Shown here one piece after another: positions 13,860 to 23,243 of a stretch of DNA of 25,013 nt; position 1 is the stretch's first letter, and each line of letters begins with the position of its first letter. Below the pieces are notes generated by a model. It did not search any database and was not told the origin of the DNA. It saw only the letters and a list, made by a program, of their open reading frames with translations. Origin of the DNA: CAG-273 sp963560005 (GTDB lineage Bacteria; Bacillota; Clostridia; TANB77; CAG-508); NCBI GenBank assembly GCA_963560005.1, contig CAUWNG010000001.1, forward strand, positions 1 through 25,013, read 5' to 3'. Both the position numbers and the translations under genes were made by a program.

Positions 13860-16800
13860 ATGAGTACAAATGTAGGTGAAATTGATTTAAGTTTGATATT
13901 AAATAGCGATAAATTTAGTTCACAATTAAATAATGTTGATAAACAAGCCAATATGGCATCTACAAGAATAACATCATCTTTAGGGAAAATAGGAAAAGCT
14001 GTTATGGCAGCATTTTCTGTGGCAGCAGTAGTAAAGTTTGGAAAAGAATGTTTGAATGTGGCAACAGAAACTACTAATGCATGGATAGGATTAAATTCTA
14101 TTTTAACAGGACAAGGAAAAAGTTTTAATAGGGCAAAATCATTTATTGAAGATTATATATCAGATGGACTAGTTCCTTTAAATAATGCCGTTACTGCATA
14201 TAAGAATTTGACATTAAGAGGATATAATGAAGATCAAATACAAAAAACAATGACAGCATTAAAAAATAGTGCTACCTTTGCAAGACAAAGTACATATAGT
14301 TTAGGGGATGCAGTATCTCTTGCAACAGAAGGTTTAAAAAATGAAAATTCTGTAGTAGTAGATAATGCAGGTGTAACAAAAAATGTGGCTAAAATGTGGG
14401 AAGACTATGCAAAATCTATTGGAAAAACAACTAATAATCTAACACAAGCAGAAAAGATTCAGGCAGAAGTTAATGGTATATTGGAAGAAACAAAATTTCA
14501 AAGCAATGATGCTGCAATTTATGCTAATACATATTCAGGTAAGCTTGCTCAGTTAAATACAGCCTTTACTAATATGAAAACAGCAATAGGAAATGTAATA
14601 CAACCTTTTGCAAAGTTATTTATTCCAGTATTAACAGCAGTTACTAATGCAGTTACAAAGCTATTTACAGCTTTTGCTGGATTATTATCTTTATTTGGAT
14701 TAAAAGCTGACAGTGTTGAAACTGTTTCAAGTGGAATGGAAAGTGTGGCAACTAATGCTGATAATGCCTCTAATGCTGTTGGGGGAGTAGGAGATAGTGC
14801 TGCAAAATCGGCTAAAAAGGCTAAAAAAGCATTGCAAACAGCAGGATTTGATGAGATAGATAAATTAGGAGATAACAGTGATTCAGGAAGCGGTGGCTCA
14901 GGAAGTGGAGGTTCTGCTGGTGGAACTCCTGGTTTAACAAGTTCATTAGATGTATCTGCCACAGTAGAACAAGATACTTCAATGATAGATGGCTTACTAA
15001 AAAAATTAAGAGAATTAGCAGATATATTTAAAGAAGGGTTTGATGCAAGTTTTGGAAATACTAATTTTGATGGAATAATAGGGCATCTTAATGGAATAAA
15101 AGATACTTTAATTAATATATGGACTGATCCAAAAGTTTTAGGAGCAGCAGACAATTGGGCAAAAACATTGATGTATTCTTTAGGACAAACAACAGGAGCA
15201 ATAGCAAGAATAGGTATTAATTTAGTAGAAAATTTAGTTGGAAGTATTGATAAATATTTGAGCCAAAACACAGATAGAATAAAAAATTACATAATTACAA
15301 TGTTTAATATCTCAAGTGAAGAAATGGCATTGACAGGTAACTTATGGCAAGCTTTAGGAGAAATATCAGATGTATTTAAAGGTGATACAGCAAAGCAAAT
15401 TGGGGCTGATATTATTGCAATGTTTTCAAATCCTCTTATGAGTTTGCAAGAATTTTTTGGAAAATTTGTAGTAGATGTTCAAGGGTTATTGTTCCAACCA
15501 ATTATTGATAATGCACAAAAATTGAAAGATACATTTAATAATTTACTACAACCAATTCAAACAATAACAGGAACTTTAGCTGAAGCCATGACTTATGTAG
15601 GAGATAAATGGAATGAAGTGTATGACAATTATATTCATCCATTTATGGAAAGTTTAAAAGTAGGACTCAGTGATACTTTTGGAAAGTTCTTAGAGGTATA
15701 TAATACATATGTAGTTCCTTTTTTAGATAATATTGCAAATGGAATAAATGTTTTATGGAATGAACATTTAAAGCCATTAGTAGATAAAATTGGTGAGTTT
15801 ATAGGTTCTATTACAAGTGGATTACAAGCTTTATGGGAAGGAATTTTAAAACCACTTATTGATTGGTTGATAGCAAATATTATACCAGTTCTAGTTCCAA
15901 TTTTTGAAGGGATATGGAATACTATACAAGCTGTTTTTGGTGCTATTGCAGATGCAGTTGGAGGAATAATAGATACATTTAGAGGATTAATAGACTTTGT
16001 AGTTGGAATATTTACAGGAGATTGGAATAAAGCCTGGGAAGGAATAAAGACATTTTTCTCTGGAATATGGGATGCTATAAAAGGAATCGTTTCTGCTGTA
16101 TGGGAAACAATAAAAGGTATTATAGAAACAGCTATAAATATAGTAAAAGGAATTATTGAGACAGTATTTAATGCAATAAAAACATTTTTTCAAAACATAT
16201 GGAATGGAATTGCAAATATAGTTTCAAAAGCTATAAATGGAATAAAAACAACTATTTCTAATGTATTTAATGCTGTGAAAAATACAATATCAAATATATG
16301 GAATGGAATTGCTACAACTATTTCTAATGTTTGGAATACAATTGTTCTAAAAGTAAAAGAAGGTGTATCAGGGGCTTGGAATGCTATTACATCTGTGTTT
16401 GGAAATATAGCAGACTGGTTTAAAGATAAATTTAGTCAAGCTTGGCAAGCTGTAAAAAATGTATTTAGTACAGGTGGAAAAATCTTTGATGGTATAAAAG
16501 ATGGAATATTGAATGGTTTAAAATCTATTGTAAATGCAATTATTAATGGAATAAATAAAGTAATTGCAGTTCCTTTTAATGGTTTAAATTCAGCATTAAA
16601 ATCTATAAAAAATGTAGATATTATGGGATTAAAACCATTTAATTGGATAAATACAATAGGAGTTCCACAAATCCCTATGTTAGCACAAGGTGGATTTGTA
16701 AAAGCAAATCAACCACAATTAGCAGTAATTGGTGATAACAAAACACAAGGGGAAATAGTTGCACCAGAAGATAAAATGTTAGAAATGGTACTTACTGCAT

Positions 16801-16955
16801 TAAAAATGTTTAAAGATAATGATAGTAAAGAACCTTCTGACAATAATGATCAACCTATAAATGTAAATGTATTCTTAGATAATGAACTAATACAGAGAAA
16901 AACACAAAAAAGAAATGACAGATTAGCACTAGCAACTAATGGGAGGTGTTACTAA
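13860..16955 (+). CDS. Tape measure protein
   Basis: A 1031-residue tail-length-determining protein and the longest gene of the window. It has a short N-terminal domain (VGEIDLSLILNSDKFSSQLNNVDKQ) and a hydrophobic segment (KAVMAAFSVAAVVKFG) near residue 45. Next are long alpha-helical stretches, a Gly/Ser-rich linker near residues 339-360, and C-terminal Trp/Ile/Lys repeats such as IKGIIETAINIVKGIIETVFNAIKTFFQNIWNGI, then NVFNAVKNTISNIWNGIATTISNVWNTI. The end (GGFVKANQPQLAVIGDNKTQGEIVAPEDKM) is typical of tape measures of Gram-positive siphophages. By the usual 0.15 nm per residue the tail would be about 150 nm long (inference). Ribosome site AAAGGAGG. Confidence 0.93.
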   Translation: MSTNVGEIDLSLILNSDKFSSQLNNVDKQANMASTRITSSLGKIGKAVMAAFSVAAVVKFGKECLNVATETTNAWIGLNSILTGQGKSFNRAKSFIEDYISDGLVPLNNAVTAYKNLTLRGYNEDQIQKTMTALKNSATFARQSTYSLGDAVSLATEGLKNENSVVVDNAGVTKNVAKMWEDYAKSIGKTTNNLTQAEKIQAEVNGILEETKFQSNDAAIYANTYSGKLAQLNTAFTNMKTAIGNVIQPFAKLFIPVLTAVTNAVTKLFTAFAGLLSLFGLKADSVETVSSGMESVATNADNASNAVGGVGDSAAKSAKKAKKALQTAGFDEIDKLGDNSDSGSGGSGSGGSAGGTPGLTSSLDVSATVEQDTSMIDGLLKKLRELADIFKEGFDASFGNTNFDGIIGHLNGIKDTLINIWTDPKVLGAADNWAKTLMYSLGQTTGAIARIGINLVENLVGSIDKYLSQNTDRIKNYIITMFNISSEEMALTGNLWQALGEISDVFKGDTAKQIGADIIAMFSNPLMSLQEFFGKFVVDVQGLLFQPIIDNAQKLKDTFNNLLQPIQTITGTLAEAMTYVGDKWNEVYDNYIHPFMESLKVGLSDTFGKFLEVYNTYVVPFLDNIANGINVLWNEHLKPLVDKIGEFIGSITSGLQALWEGILKPLIDWLIANIIPVLVPIFEGIWNTIQAVFGAIADAVGGIIDTFRGLIDFVVGIFTGDWNKAWEGIKTFFSGIWDAIKGIVSAVWETIKGIIETAINIVKGIIETVFNAIKTFFQNIWNGIANIVSKAINGIKTTISNVFNAVKNTISNIWNGIATTISNVWNTIVLKVKEGVSGAWNAITSVFGNIADWFKDKFSQAWQAVKNVFSTGGKIFDGIKDGILNGLKSIVNAIINGINKVIAVPFNGLNSALKSIKNVDIMGLKPFNWINTIGVPQIPMLAQGGFVKANQPQLAVIGDNKTQGEIVAPEDKMLEMVLTALKMFKDNDSKEPSDNNDQPINVNVFLDNELIQRKTQKRNDRLALATNGRCY

Positions 16956-17347
16956 TGAAATATAGTGGAGATTTGATAAAATTAAATGGAAAGTCTTTCA
17001 AATCTATTATAAGTTATAAATTGGGAAGAAACAAACTATGGAGTTCAGATACAGGAAGAAATATGGCAGGAAGCATGAAAGGATCTTTAGTTGGTAACTT
17101 CCCTAAAATTATGCTCGAAATAGAACCATTAGATGCAGAAGAAATGTCAGAATTAGAACTTATACTTGATTCCGCTTCAATAGAAGTAGAATATTATAAT
17201 AACAAATATAAATGTACTTGTACAGCAGATTTTTATGCAAATGATTATGAAGAAGATTTATTACTTCGTACAGAAATGAAATACAAATCGTTTTCAGTAA
17301 ATTTAATACCGAATGAAAGGGAGGATAAGCATGTTAAAAACACCTAA
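16955..17347 (+). CDS. Distal tail-region protein
   Basis: A 130-residue protein directly after the tape measure, overlapping its stop by one base. The ATG at 16955 has GGGAGG eight bases upstream; the GTG at 16946 is inside the ribosome site. The composition (MKYSGDLIKLNGKSFKSIISYKLGR, then MAGSMKGSLVGNFPKIMLEIEPLDAEEMSELELILDSASIEVEYYNNKYKCTCTADFYANDYEEDLLLRTEMKYKSFSVNLIPN) resembles small DUF6711-like distal tail proteins. These carry a beta domain in which residues equivalent to E-M-S-E-L precede a strand, a Y-Y-D-like turn and an F-Y-A-N-D strand. A structural role at the tail tip is likely. Confidence 0.65.
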   Translation: MKYSGDLIKLNGKSFKSIISYKLGRNKLWSSDTGRNMAGSMKGSLVGNFPKIMLEIEPLDAEEMSELELILDSASIEVEYYNNKYKCTCTADFYANDYEEDLLLRTEMKYKSFSVNLIPNEREDKHVKNT

Positions 17348-19439
17348 ATCATTTAAAACCAAAATGAAAAAATATGGCAAACAGTTAAATATGCTTTTAA
17401 ATTTTGGGAAAACGACAATTGATAAAACATATATAAAAAGTGCTGAACCTTCTGTAAATGGCGAATTATTTACTTCTATTATGAGACAATTAACATTGGA
17501 AGTAGAAAACTATACTTCAATAGAAGTAGACAAAATATTAACAGTTAGACAAGTAAATGAAAGAAAAAATAAAGATTTGAACAATACGAGAATAAAATAC
17601 TTAGCAACAGATTTGGACAAGTCTTATACAGTAAAAGAAGTAGGAAAAATGTCATCAGGGGTATTATCAAGCACAAGGGTAAAATATTTAATACAAAAAG
17701 AAAGAAGAGAAAATATTGCATCTGCTTCTACTATAAATGTAAAACTTGGTGTAAGGTTATCAGAGTTTGAAGATTATGAGTATGTAGATTATGGAGAATA
17801 TGTTGTTTACGATAAAGAAGATGTTGTAGATAAAAATACTACAAAATTATACTTATTTGACCACTTAATAGATACACATATAAAATACGATGATGAACCA
17901 TTAAATTTAGATTACAGTAATAATGATATAACTGTGCTTGTACTTTTAAAGGCTATCTGTAATAAATTTGGATTTATTTTAAAGACAGAAGATTTTGTTA
18001 ATGCTAACAAAATAATAAATGAAGATAAATATTTAGGATTAAATGTAACATATAGAGATATACTAGATGAAATTGCTGCCGTTGCAGGTGGATTTATAAA
18101 AATATTTAATAAAGATTTATATGTTGCATACCCAGAAGAGACTGGAGAAGTAATTGATGAAAATGACTTGGAAAAATTAACAATAGGAAAGAAAATAGGT
18201 GCTTTCAATTCATTAGTTTTAGGAAGAAGTCCTCAAGAAGATAATATTTATTATCCAGAAAATATAGATCCTGAAGATAGAGTTTCAATAAGAATAGATA
18301 ACAATCAAATAATGGATAGAAACAGAGAGAATTTTATTGTTGATATATTTAATAAAATAAAAGGTCTCGAATATTATGTGTTTGAATTTACTAGTTTTGG
18401 ATTTGGGTACTTTGAATTTGGAGATGTAGTAACACTAAAAAATTTAAAAGGAGAAAAATTTAAAACTATATTATTTAATATAATAGAAAATATTGATTCA
18501 GGAATAAAAGAAAAAAGTTATACAGAAGAAACTAATTATTCAGAAACAAAATATGAATATGCAACAGGAATTGAAAAAAGGCTTACTAATACTGAAATAA
18601 TATGTAATAAACAAGATAATCAAATAAAAATGATTATAGAGCAACAAGGAGAAACTGAAAATAAAGTAAATTCTATTAGTATGGATTTAGAAAGCACAGA
18701 ATTAAAAATTCAAAATTCTCAAAATGAAACAAATGAAAAGATAGAAAGTTTAAAACAAACAATAGAAGGTTTGACAAATAATGTTTCGACTACAGGTGGA
18801 GACAATATGTTTTCTTATGCTTCAGAGAATTTTGATGGAAATATAGAAGAATATACTGATACAGATATAAAAAATAATTCAGTTTCAGGTTTGGCTTATA
18901 AGGTAAAAGTAGGCACAGCAAAACAAACTATTCAAGTGAAAAATGGTACTTATACAATAAGTTTTCTCTATAAAAAATTAGTTAATCTTGCAAATGGAGC
19001 AATAGGAATAAATGAACAAAGATGGGAGTTAGAAGATACAGATGGAGAGTTCAAAGAAAAACAATTTACAATAGAAATTAAATCTAATAATATTGAATTT
19101 AGAATTTATTCGGATACAGATGATGCTTTTATAATAACGGATTTAATGTGTAATATTGGTAACATGAAACAAACATGGTCACAAAATGCAAACGAAACAA
19201 TTACAGATACAGTTCAAATAGGTAAAGGAATTAGTGTAAAATCAAGTACAAAAAATACAGAATTAAAAGCGGATGCTGATGGAGTAAGAATCAATAATAC
19301 TAATACAAATGAAACAGTTGCAGAATTTACAGATAAAGGTATGGAAACAGAAGAAATGATTGTAAGAGGTAAAGCTCAAATAGCAGGTATGTTAGTTCAA
19401 CAAGTAGATTCACAAATCTGGTTAAGTAGTTTGTTGTAA
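17331..19439 (+). CDS. Tail-tip hub / tail-associated protein
   Basis: A 702-residue structural protein in the Tal position. The N-terminal half (about 1-400) resembles phage tail hub domains: SAEPSVNGELFTSIMRQLTLEVENY, TINVKLGVRLSEFEDYEYVDYGEYVVYDKEDVVDKNTTKLYLFDHLI, and VTYRDILDEIAAVAGGFIKIFNKDLYVAYPEETGE. A coiled coil (QQGETENKVNSISMDLESTELKIQNSQNETNEKIESLKQ) follows. Then comes a jelly-roll-like carbohydrate-binding-type module (GGDNMFSYASENFDG to CNIGNMKQ) and a C-terminal adhesive tail with ISVKSSTKNTELKADADGVRI. No peptidase motif is seen. The start is ATG 17331 with GGGAGG six bases upstream; the ATG at 17313 is upstream of that site. It overlaps the previous gene by 17 bases. Confidence 0.75.
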   Translation: MLKTPKSFKTKMKKYGKQLNMLLNFGKTTIDKTYIKSAEPSVNGELFTSIMRQLTLEVENYTSIEVDKILTVRQVNERKNKDLNNTRIKYLATDLDKSYTVKEVGKMSSGVLSSTRVKYLIQKERRENIASASTINVKLGVRLSEFEDYEYVDYGEYVVYDKEDVVDKNTTKLYLFDHLIDTHIKYDDEPLNLDYSNNDITVLVLLKAICNKFGFILKTEDFVNANKIINEDKYLGLNVTYRDILDEIAAVAGGFIKIFNKDLYVAYPEETGEVIDENDLEKLTIGKKIGAFNSLVLGRSPQEDNIYYPENIDPEDRVSIRIDNNQIMDRNRENFIVDIFNKIKGLEYYVFEFTSFGFGYFEFGDVVTLKNLKGEKFKTILFNIIENIDSGIKEKSYTEETNYSETKYEYATGIEKRLTNTEIICNKQDNQIKMIIEQQGETENKVNSISMDLESTELKIQNSQNETNEKIESLKQTIEGLTNNVSTTGGDNMFSYASENFDGNIEEYTDTDIKNNSVSGLAYKVKVGTAKQTIQVKNGTYTISFLYKKLVNLANGAIGINEQRWELEDTDGEFKEKQFTIEIKSNNIEFRIYSDTDDAFIITDLMCNIGNMKQTWSQNANETITDTVQIGKGISVKSSTKNTELKADADGVRINNTNTNETVAEFTDKGMETEEMIVRGKAQIAGMLVQQVDSQIWLSSLL

Positions 19440-19451
19440 GGAGGAATAAAA

Positions 19452-21194
19452 ATGTCACGAAGTGGATCTTTTAATACAAATGCATATAGTGTAAGATATT
19501 TAGTTTTCAACTGGTGGATTAACAGTCAAAGCATAGAAGGAAACTACACTGATATAGGTTGGAATCTCGTTGGTGCAGGTGGAAGCACAACAAAATGGTA
19601 CACCACAGGAAATGTAAAAGTAATAATAGATGGAGAACAAGTATATTATAATTCATCAAGATTTAATCTTTACAATGGAACAACAGTAGTATCTGGAACA
19701 AAGAGAATATATCATAACAATGATGGAAGCAAACAATTTAGTGCTTCAGCTGAAGCAGGAATATATACAGTTGCAGTAAATTGTAGAGGTAATGGCAGTT
19801 GGTGGCTTGATCAAATACCAAGGCATTTAAATAGTTGTAATTTATATTCAAAAGCAAGTTATTTAAATAAGTTAGACCTTACATGGAATTGTAATCCAGC
19901 AAGAGATTGGACACAATATAGATTAAATGGTGGAGCTTGGATAGAGGCAGGAGATTCTGTTGCAGGAGATAATAAAAGTGGAAACTTTACAATCAATAAC
20001 CTAGCACCAAATACAAATTATAATGTTCAAATACGATTAAGAAGAAAAGATAGTGGGTTATGGTCTGAAAGTAATACAGTTTCAATGAGAACTAAAGATA
20101 TTGCAAGAATAACAACACCTAATAATAATTTCAGTATAAATAGCAATCAATCATTAACAGTAAAGTGTAATAATCCATCTGGAAATCAAATTGCATATTT
20201 TTTAGATTGCCCGAGTGGAACAAGAAGATTAACTTCTAAAAAAACAACTGCTACATCTTATACATGGACTGCAATGCAAATTTTAGAAATGCTTCAGTAT
20301 TGTAAAAATACAAATTCTGTTTCAATAAAAGTTGGTGTAATTACATATGGAAATTCAGAGTATTATGATGAAAAAGTAGGAACATTGAATGTTGTAAATT
20401 CAAATCCTACTTTTTCAAATTTTACATATGCAGATATTAATTCAAAGACAATTGCATTAACAGGAAATAATCAATATATTGTAAAAGGGTATAGTAATGT
20501 GAGAGCAACTATTTCAACAGCAAATAAAGCCATTGCTAAAAACTATGCGACTATGTCAAAATATAGATTTGTTATAGGTGAAAGTCAAGTAGATGTAAAT
20601 TATTCAAGTACATCTAATGTCCAAGCAACTATTAATTCAGTTAAGAGTAATATTTTCACTATATATGCAATTGATAGTAGAGGAAATAGTACATTCAAAC
20701 AAATATCTCCATCAAGATATATTGATTATTCAGCAATAGTAATAAGTAAAGTTGAAGTAGTCAGAGAAAATGGCATAGGAGCAAATACAACACTTTCTTT
20801 TAACGGTATAATATGGGAAGGAAGTTTCGGCAATGTTTTAAATACTATAACAAGTTGCTCATATAGATACAGAGAAACTACATCAAATACATGGAAAAAT
20901 GGACAAACTGTCTTGAAGCCTACACAAAATGGAAAGAATTTTTCTTTTGAAGGCTTAATAAAAGGGGACTTAAATGCAAATGGATTTGATGTAAATAAGA
21001 GTTATGTAATAGAAGTAAGTATTGCTGATAAACTAACTACTTCGAAATATGAATTTGTATTAGGAAGTGGAAAACCAGGAATTGCTATAACTAAAAATGG
21101 AATAGCGATAAATGGTATGTATAATGAAAATATAGGTGGAGCATTACAAATCTGGAATGGAGATGTATATATAGATGGGAAAAAAATAAATTAA
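19452..21194 (+). CDS. Siphophage tail / baseplate protein (DUF859-like)
   Basis: A 580-residue protein. The N-terminal segment SGSFNTNAYSVRYLVFNWWINSQSIEGNYTDIGWNL, with VIIDGEQVYYNSSRFNLYNGTTVVSGTKRIYHNNDGSKQFSASAEAGIY, is the typical start of DUF859-like tail proteins of Gram-positive phages. These are beta-rich proteins that belong to the tail tip. The middle contains a fibronectin-III-like segment (NKLDLTWNCNPARDWTQYRLNGGAWIEAG, then NLAPNTNYNVQIRLRRKDSGLWSESNTVSMRT). The C-terminus, GKPGIAITKNGIAINGMYNENIGGALQIWNGDVYIDGKKIN, is also common in such proteins. The role is probably structural or receptor-binding, just before the DGR-diversified fibre. Ribosome site AAGGAGG at 19438-19444, seven bases before the ATG. 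Confidence 0.78.
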   Translation: MSRSGSFNTNAYSVRYLVFNWWINSQSIEGNYTDIGWNLVGAGGSTTKWYTTGNVKVIIDGEQVYYNSSRFNLYNGTTVVSGTKRIYHNNDGSKQFSASAEAGIYTVAVNCRGNGSWWLDQIPRHLNSCNLYSKASYLNKLDLTWNCNPARDWTQYRLNGGAWIEAGDSVAGDNKSGNFTINNLAPNTNYNVQIRLRRKDSGLWSESNTVSMRTKDIARITTPNNNFSINSNQSLTVKCNNPSGNQIAYFLDCPSGTRRLTSKKTTATSYTWTAMQILEMLQYCKNTNSVSIKVGVITYGNSEYYDEKVGTLNVVNSNPTFSNFTYADINSKTIALTGNNQYIVKGYSNVRATISTANKAIAKNYATMSKYRFVIGESQVDVNYSSTSNVQATINSVKSNIFTIYAIDSRGNSTFKQISPSRYIDYSAIVISKVEVVRENGIGANTTLSFNGIIWEGSFGNVLNTITSCSYRYRETTSNTWKNGQTVLKPTQNGKNFSFEGLIKGDLNANGFDVNKSYVIEVSIADKLTTSKYEFVLGSGKPGIAITKNGIAINGMYNENIGGALQIWNGDVYIDGKKIN

Positions 21195-21209
21195 AAGGAG
21201 GGAATGGAA

Positions 21210-22952
21210 TTGTCTTTATTTACAAGTTTTTTAAATTTATTTATGTGGGATACAAATAGTAGTGAAGATTTAGATTCGAGTTTTGATATTGATAGAGCAC
21301 TTCACGATAATTGGAAAAAAATTGATAGCAAAATGAAAGAGATAAATGAAGGAAAAGTTGATAAAGTTTCTGGAAAGGGATTGTCGACGAAAGATTTTAC
21401 AACAGCTTATGAGAATAAATTAAAGGGCATTGAAACAGGAGCACAACTTAATGTATTAGAGGGTCTTACTTTAGGAGGTAAGACCTTAAATATTTCAGGT
21501 AAAAAAATAGAAATAAAAGATACTGAAGTGACAAATGCAAGAGAATCAAAAACAAAAGGAAAAACATTTAATGATGTAGATGCTAGATTAGAAGAAATAG
21601 AAGATGATATAAGCAATATAAGTAAAACTAGAGGACATATATATGGAATACGAAGAAAAATATCAAACAACACTTCTTCTAACTGGGAAAGAGTTGAGGA
21701 TTCAATTGGATTAGTAGCTAATGCTACTAAAAATGGAGGAGAAGTAACAAATGATTTTGATAATTTATCTCCATGGAAAGATATTGTTTCGTTTAATTTA
21801 GATTTAGAAACAGGAAAGAAAAAAGCATATTTTGGAGATGCTGATTTTAAATTTGATGGAAGCAATGGAGATGTATATACTCATATTCCAACATTCTGGT
21901 TAAAAATATATGAAGAAAATGATTATATGTATATTTTAATTGCAGATTATGAACGAAGCGGTTTTATAAAAATTAAAGAATTTGATATTCAAAGATATTT
22001 AACTGGAATTGGAGAAGATGGAAAACTACATAGTTATAGTGGATTAGCTGGTGCTGATTTTAAAAATATAAATCAATATAGAACTTTAGTTAAAAACTTA
22101 GGAGACGATTATTGCTTAATGGATTGGAGATATTTTGCTATACAATGTTTATATTTAGTGGAATATGCAACATATAATTCACAAAGTGCATTAGGAAATG
22201 GTATGGCTTCAATGAGACATAATAATGGAGATGTTGCTTTGCTAGCAGAAACAAACACACATAGGTTTGTTGTAAATACAGGAGCAGGAAATCAATTTAT
22301 TGTTGGGCAACAGGTAAAAATTGGAGCATATGACAATGTTTCTAGTGTTATAAGAACTATAACAGCTATAAATAATTATGAAGATTCAAACATAACTGGA
22401 AAAGAAATTGTATTAGATGGTGATCCAATAGAAAATATTTCGTTGACTACATATATATGGACTTGTGTTCAAAATTCGGGTGGATGTGATTCATTAGGAA
22501 TGAAATCAGGATGTCTTGTAAATGATGGTAAACACAATGTTATATATAGAGGAATAGAAAGTATTATTGGAAATATTTTTTCATTTGTAGATGGAATAAA
22601 TATAAAAGACTGTGTAGCTTATGTTTGTTACAATCCAAAGGAATATGTTAGTGACAAATTTGAAAGTCCATATGAAAAAATAGGATATATAAATTCAAAG
22701 CAAGAAGGATATTGTAAAGCATTAGGATTTGATATAAATCATCCATTAATACAATTACCTACTGAAATTGGGGCAAATTCAACATCAGGAACAACAGATT
22801 ATTATTGGTGTACTGCAACTGGGAATAGAGTTGCTCGTGTTGGCGGTGCTTCGTACAATGGTGCTAATGATGGCTTGTGGTCTTGGACTTTGAACGCTAC
22901 TTCTTCCTATTCGCATTGGCCTTGTGGGGCTCGTGTTCTTAAATACCAGTAA
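21210..22952 (+). CDS. DGR variable protein: tail fibre with C-type-lectin-like tip
   Basis: A 580-residue tail-fibre protein, the target of the retroelement. The start is TTG at 21210, because GGAGGG at 21197-21202 gives normal spacing; the ATG at 21204 is one base from it. Residues about 49-75 (KVDKVSGKGLSTKDFTTAYENKLKGIE) are the common tail-fibre attachment module. A coiled coil around 115-150 follows. The rest (about 200-580) has the composition of a C-type-lectin-like (formylglycine-generating-enzyme-like) domain, seen in VPTFWLKIY-like strands, WRYFAIQCLYLVEYAT, and YRGIESIIGNIFSFVDGINI. Residues 540-576 are the variable repeat, rich in W, G and aromatic residues, ending CGARVLKYQ. Receptor binding at the tail tip is inferred from this fold and from its place after the tail genes. 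Confidence 0.92.
   Translation: MSLFTSFLNLFMWDTNSSEDLDSSFDIDRALHDNWKKIDSKMKEINEGKVDKVSGKGLSTKDFTTAYENKLKGIETGAQLNVLEGLTLGGKTLNISGKKIEIKDTEVTNARESKTKGKTFNDVDARLEEIEDDISNISKTRGHIYGIRRKISNNTSSNWERVEDSIGLVANATKNGGEVTNDFDNLSPWKDIVSFNLDLETGKKKAYFGDADFKFDGSNGDVYTHIPTFWLKIYEENDYMYILIADYERSGFIKIKEFDIQRYLTGIGEDGKLHSYSGLAGADFKNINQYRTLVKNLGDDYCLMDWRYFAIQCLYLVEYATYNSQSALGNGMASMRHNNGDVALLAETNTHRFVVNTGAGNQFIVGQQVKIGAYDNVSSVIRTITAINNYEDSNITGKEIVLDGDPIENISLTTYIWTCVQNSGGCDSLGMKSGCLVNDGKHNVIYRGIESIIGNIFSFVDGINIKDCVAYVCYNPKEYVSDKFESPYEKIGYINSKQEGYCKALGFDINHPLIQLPTEIGANSTSGTTDYYWCTATGNRVARVGGASYNGANDGLWSWTLNATSSYSHWPCGARVLKYQ
22827..22937 (+). repeat. DGR variable repeat (VR)
   Basis: A 111-base segment at the 3' end of the fibre gene, matching the template at 23091-23201 (offset 264) except at 10 sites. 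The differing VR positions are 22848, 22849, 22854, 22882, 22888, 22896, 22908, 22914, 22920 and 22921. Every one is adenine in the template (six A to C, two A to G, two A to T). Eight codons are affected and all change the residue: N to A547, N to Y549, Y to S558, N to T560, T to A563, N to Y567, N to H569, and N to P571. The repeat is in frame and ends four codons before the stop. Its 3' end TGTGGGGCTCGTGTT is the likely initiation-of-homing site. Confidence 0.97.
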
Positions 22953-22961
22953 AAGTAGGGG

Positions 22962-22985
22962 TCTGGGGGCGACCAGCCTCCCAGA
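22962..22985 (+). other. GC-rich hairpin downstream of VR
   Basis: The arms TCTGGG + GGC (22962-22970) and GCC + CCCAGA (22976-22985, one bulged T) form a 9-bp stem with a GACCA loop, 24 bases after the end of the VR. No T-run follows, so it is not a normal terminator. In characterised DGRs a hairpin/cruciform just past the VR assists target recognition. GC content is far above the surrounding DNA. Confidence 0.75.
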
Positions 22986-23032
22986 TAAATTAACTGAAAT
23001 GTAGGGTAGTTATTTTTTATTGGAAAAATTTA

Positions 23033-23038
23033 TATAAT
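23033..23038 (+). promoter_or_regulatory. Candidate -10 box for template RNA transcription
   Basis: A perfect TATAAT sits 53 bases before the template repeat in the non-coding gap. The best -35 at 17-base spacing is only TTATTT (23010-23015), a weak match. Transcription would start near 23045 and run through the TR and RT. It is a weak prediction in AT-rich DNA; read-through from the fibre gene is an alternative. Confidence 0.35.
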
Positions 23039-23090
23039 ATCTAAATAAAGGGATTTGATGTGTAACAGTCCTGCTATTCTTTGCTTTTGG

Positions 23091-23201
23091 AGAGTTGCTC
23101 GTGTTGGCGGTAATTCGAACAATGGTGCTAATGATGGCTTGTGGTATTGGAATTTGAACACTACTTCTTCCAATTCGAATTGGAATTGTGGGGCTCGTGT
23201 T
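23091..23201 (+). repeat. DGR template repeat (TR)
   Basis: A 111-base non-coding copy of the VR, holding 24 adenines, nine of them starting AAY codons in the VR frame. Ten of the 24 adenines are replaced in the VR, against 0 of the 87 other bases. The AAY-codon design allows many residues at each site without stop codons. The surrounding gap 22953-23339 contains no gene. The open frame 23055-23264 is only the conceptual translation of this template. The first mismatch past the TR (T at 23202, C at 22938) marks the 3' boundary. Confidence 0.97.
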
Positions 23202-23243
23202 TTTATTTTTGAAATAATAATTTATATGTACACATCATTTTCC

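Noticed and set aside
14549..15271. A 240-residue reverse-strand frame inside the tape measure gene
   Set aside because: It has no ribosome site, lies antisense to a well-supported gene, and its composition is the complement of the helical tape measure repeats.
21462..21485. A perfect 8-bp hairpin (GGTCTTAC / GTAAGACC) with AGGAGG-like loop inside the fibre gene
   Set aside because: It lies within conserved coding sequence (LTLGGKTLNI), no start codon follows the ribosome-like loop, and it is far from the VR, so it is probably chance.
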